Shown: one piece after another, positions 62,219-64,000 of the stretch
Layout: each line of letters starts with the position of its first letter
Position numbering within the stretch: position 1 is the first letter of the stretch
NCBI GenBank assembly: GCA_016712275.1
Contig: JADJRI010000015.1
Span: forward strand, 1 to 64,000
Direction of reading: 5' to 3'
Origin: Planctomycetota bacterium
GTDB lineage: Bacteria; Planctomycetota; Phycisphaerae; UBA1845; UTPLA1
DNA length: 64,000 nucleotides
Notes under the pieces: generated by a model
Told to the model about the DNA's origin: nothing
What the model saw: only the letters and a program-made list of their open reading frames with translations
Database searches by the model: none
Program-made: the position numbers and the translations under genes

Positions 62219-62722
62219 ATGCCCAACAGCCGCCAGCGCATCGCCGTCTTTCCCGGAACATTTGACCCGCCGACGCTGGGTCATCTCGGTATTATTGAAC
62301 GCGCTCGTCGCCTGTTCGACCGCACCATCGTCGCAGTCGGCGTCAACCCCGAAAAGTCGCCGCTCTTTACCGCGCGAGAGCGCGTCGAAATGCTCCGCGA
62401 GGAGCTCGGTGACGCCCCCGACGTCGAAATCGAGGCCTACACCGGCCTGACCATGGACTATGTAAAGAACAAAGGTGCAGACGTCCTCGTCAAGGGAATT
62501 CGCGACAGCGACGATCTTCGAAATGAATTGCGCCAGGCAAACGTCAACATGATTGCCGGCGATGTGGAAACGGTTTTCCTTTTTACCGACGACCAGACGG
62601 CTCTCATCAGCGGCTCGCTCATTCGCCAGATCGCTGAAATGGGCGGCCTCTCCAGCGGCAAACTCGAACGGCTCATTCCTCTCAGCGTGGTGAATCGCCT
62701 GCGCAAAAAGCTGGAGTCATGA
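62219..62722 (+). CDS. coaD: phosphopantetheine adenylyltransferase
   Basis: 167 aa, the normal length. It makes dephospho-CoA from 4'-phosphopantetheine and ATP. PGTFDPPTLGH is the nucleotidyltransferase T/HxGH site; KGIRDSDDLRNELRQANVN and ISGSLIRQIAEMGG are typical of CoaD. ATG 62219 is chosen since the preceding open codons show no similarity. It is about 100 bp after the MacB-type permease. Confidence 0.92.
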   Translation: MPNSRQRIAVFPGTFDPPTLGHLGIIERARRLFDRTIVAVGVNPEKSPLFTARERVEMLREELGDAPDVEIEAYTGLTMDYVKNKGADVLVKGIRDSDDLRNELRQANVNMIAGDVETVFLFTDDQTALISGSLIRQIAEMGGLSSGKLERLIPLSVVNRLRKKLES

Positions 62723-62770
62723 TTGCCGATGCACGCTCATTGAGGGATACTCGAAAGGACGGTGATTTCC

Positions 62771-62902
62771 TTGGGGCTTGACTTCCTGTTCGACAGCCTG
62801 GCGTTTTATTTTTCGCTTTTCCTCTATGTGCCATTTGCGACGTTTGCGCCGCTGGCCGCCTTCTTTGCTGCACTGCTTAACGGCGCCTCCGCCGGCATGT
62901 GA
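62771..62902 (+). CDS. candidate small hydrophobic membrane peptide
   Basis: 43 aa from TTG 62771 (GTG 62762 is in frame). It is almost wholly hydrophobic (FYFSLFLYVPFATFAPLAAF) and ends NGASAGM. AAGGA lies about 12 bases upstream. It is 48 bp after coaD and probably co-transcribed. It is too short to exclude chance. Confidence 0.35.
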   Translation: MGLDFLFDSLAFYFSLFLYVPFATFAPLAAFFAALLNGASAGM

Positions 62903-62945
62903 ACGTCATCGTGTCATACTGTCGGCACACACAAAGCGGCCGGTC

Positions 62946-63671
62946 TCACTTCATCACCGGCACCGTCTGGCCTGTGCTGTGCCGGTAGGCCGGTGAAAGC
63001 ACCGCCTCAACCATCGCAGCAATGTCATCCGCATCGAGAGCCTTTTCGCTTGGAAACGTGGGAAATGCCCCGCGAAGCATGCCCGTCTCGACCGCCCCGG
63101 GCGCGACGCCGTGGACGCGAATGCCAAAGGGCTGGCCCTCCCGTGCCAGGCTTTTCGTATAGGCGACGACAAATGCCTTGGCCGCGCCATATGCGGTGAA
63201 CCCCGGAAACGGGTCGAACGCCGCCAGCGATGCGATGTTCACGATGGCGCCGCCGCCCTGCTCCCGCATAATCGGCCACACCGCCCGCGTGCAGAGATAA
63301 ACCGTTCGCACATTCGTCGAGAGAATGTGGTCGAACATCTCCGGCTCCATCTCCTCGATCATCGCAAGCGGCGCGACACCCGCATTATTCACAAGGACAT
63401 CGACGCGCTCGAAAATCGCATGGGAATCCTCAATCAGCTTCTCGACATCTCCGGCATTCGAAACATCCGCCGTCTGTGCAAAAACGCGGCCCCCGCCGCC
63501 GCCGCGCTCGATCAGCCGCTTCGTCTCGTCGAGCTGGTCGGCCGTCCGCGACGTGATGATGACATTGGCCCCATGCACCGCAAATCGCCTGGCAATGGCC
63601 CGGCCGATGCCGCGTCCGGCGCCGGTGACGATGGCCGTCTTGCCGAATAGAAAATGTTTGGCTTCATGCAC
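62946..63671 (-). CDS. short-chain dehydrogenase/reductase
   Basis: 241 aa. TGAGRGIG binds the nucleotide, VLVNNAGVAPL stabilises the fold, and the catalytic Ser and YxxxK lie in NIASLAAF and YGAAKAFVV. The PG motif is APGAVETGM. This is the classical SDR type; a 3-oxoacyl-ACP reductase-like or sugar/alcohol dehydrogenase role is possible. It follows the Cys-rich membrane gene by 4 bp in the same operon. Confidence 0.88.
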   Translation of the reverse strand: MHEAKHFLFGKTAIVTGAGRGIGRAIARRFAVHGANVIITSRTADQLDETKRLIERGGGGGRVFAQTADVSNAGDVEKLIEDSHAIFERVDVLVNNAGVAPLAMIEEMEPEMFDHILSTNVRTVYLCTRAVWPIMREQGGGAIVNIASLAAFDPFPGFTAYGAAKAFVVAYTKSLAREGQPFGIRVHGVAPGAVETGMLRGAFPTFPSEKALDADDIAAMVEAVLSPAYRHSTGQTVPVMK

Positions 63672-63675
63672 TGTT

Positions 63676-63915
63676 TCACCTCATCGATTCAGCGGAGGCA
63701 TCCGAAGAGGATTTGTCGGAATTCCGTGATCCAAGTTGCACAAGTTCGCGCTTGCGGCCAAGGCGGTCCGACGCCGCCTTTGCCGCATCGTCGCATCGGC
63801 ACCCGCCACCGCAGCCTCCCGTCGCACTCGACCGCGAGGCGAGCACAATGCACCGGATCAGATAGGCCGCTGCAGCGACAATAACGACTGTGACAATAAC
63901 GGTCTGCCAATCCAT
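63676..63915 (-). CDS. FeoB-associated-type Cys-rich membrane protein
   Basis: 79 aa: one N-terminal membrane helix (WQTVIVTVVIVAAAAYLI), then a Cys-rich cytoplasmic segment (GGCGGGCRCDD) and a Lys/Arg/Ser tail. This layout matches the small FeoB-associated proteins, thought to be accessory to ferrous iron uptake. No feoA or feoB is in the window, so the link is by similarity only. It is the first gene of a short minus-strand operon with the dehydrogenase. Confidence 0.6.
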   Translation of the reverse strand: MDWQTVIVTVVIVAAAAYLIRCIVLASRSSATGGCGGGCRCDDAAKAASDRLGRKRELVQLGSRNSDKSSSDASAESMR

Positions 63916-64000
63916 GTTGGGATTGTAGTCCTTCGGAACTGAATCGCGAATCGATTACAATTACACTTTATTGACGACGCGCGGAATTTGACATTTAGCG

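Noticed and set aside
1..64000. CRISPR arrays, tRNA, rRNA, transposase, integrase or prophage genes
   Set aside because: No regularly spaced repeats, cloverleaf-like genes or recognisable transposase/phage motifs were found.

Overview
The window reads as a chromosomal segment of an uncultured Gram-negative bacterium, most likely a member of the Planctomycetota (inference). The pointers are several large secreted proteins ending in dockerin-like GDxNxDGxxD repeats, an ECF sigma factor translationally coupled to a Hanks-type kinase that carries its own zinc-finger anti-sigma module, an FHA-GAF-PP2C phosphatase, an LptD-like outer-membrane protein, and an ethylene-receptor-type hybrid histidine kinase. 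No rRNA, tRNA, CRISPR, prophage or plasmid genes were seen. At least 17 single-base indels break 13 otherwise intact genes, many of them in homopolymers and always with the rest of the protein intact in another frame. I read these as assembly or sequencing errors, not pseudogenes, and describe each affected gene as one unit.

Layout. 0.2-3.7 kb: mfd. 4.0-7.3 kb: a secreted metzincin. 7.7-7.9 kb: a candidate structured small RNA with its own promoter, a ~38-bp hairpin and an intrinsic terminator. 8.1-15.6 kb: sugar-phosphate isomerase-like protein, small cytochrome c, Asn-rich lipoprotein, UDP-xylose synthase-like enzyme, ethylene-receptor-like kinase, YihY/RBN-type membrane protein, and an alpha/beta-hydrolase lipoprotein. 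15.7-20 kb: a divergent pair, PP2C phosphatase and PEGA-repeat protein, with a 9-bp inverted repeat between them. 20.26-20.80 kb: an ORF-less group II intron on the minus strand, abutting the 5' end of an AT-richer secreted-protein gene. 22-26.7 kb: carB-carA. 26.9-28.7 kb: two Cys-rich secreted proteins and a CBS-pair protein. 29.1-33.6 kb: a second secreted metzincin with a dockerin-like end.

33.7-40.4 kb: a minus-strand exopolysaccharide export module (Wzx-like flippase, CpsD-like ATPase, Wzz-like chain-length protein, Wza-like export lipoprotein, TPR/SPOR lipoprotein). 41-45.5 kb: a secreted HExxH protease with an RCC1 beta-propeller. 45.8-48.7 kb: LptD/OstA-like protein. 49.1-52.4 kb: ECF sigma plus kinase. 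52.5-54.3 kb: secreted protein with a degenerate cupredoxin-like domain. 54.4-58.1 kb: lysine 6-aminotransferase with a structured leader, a lipoprotein, and alanine dehydrogenase. 58.2-62.1 kb: MacA/MacB-type export system. 62.2-63.9 kb: coaD, a short-chain dehydrogenase, and a FeoB-associated-type Cys-rich membrane protein.

The dominant theme is the cell envelope and secretion: secreted proteases, polysaccharide export, LPS assembly and a tripartite-type exporter, together with phospho-signalling systems. The most novel-looking elements are the small RNA at 7.77 kb, the ORF-less group II intron, and the leader in front of the lysine aminotransferase.
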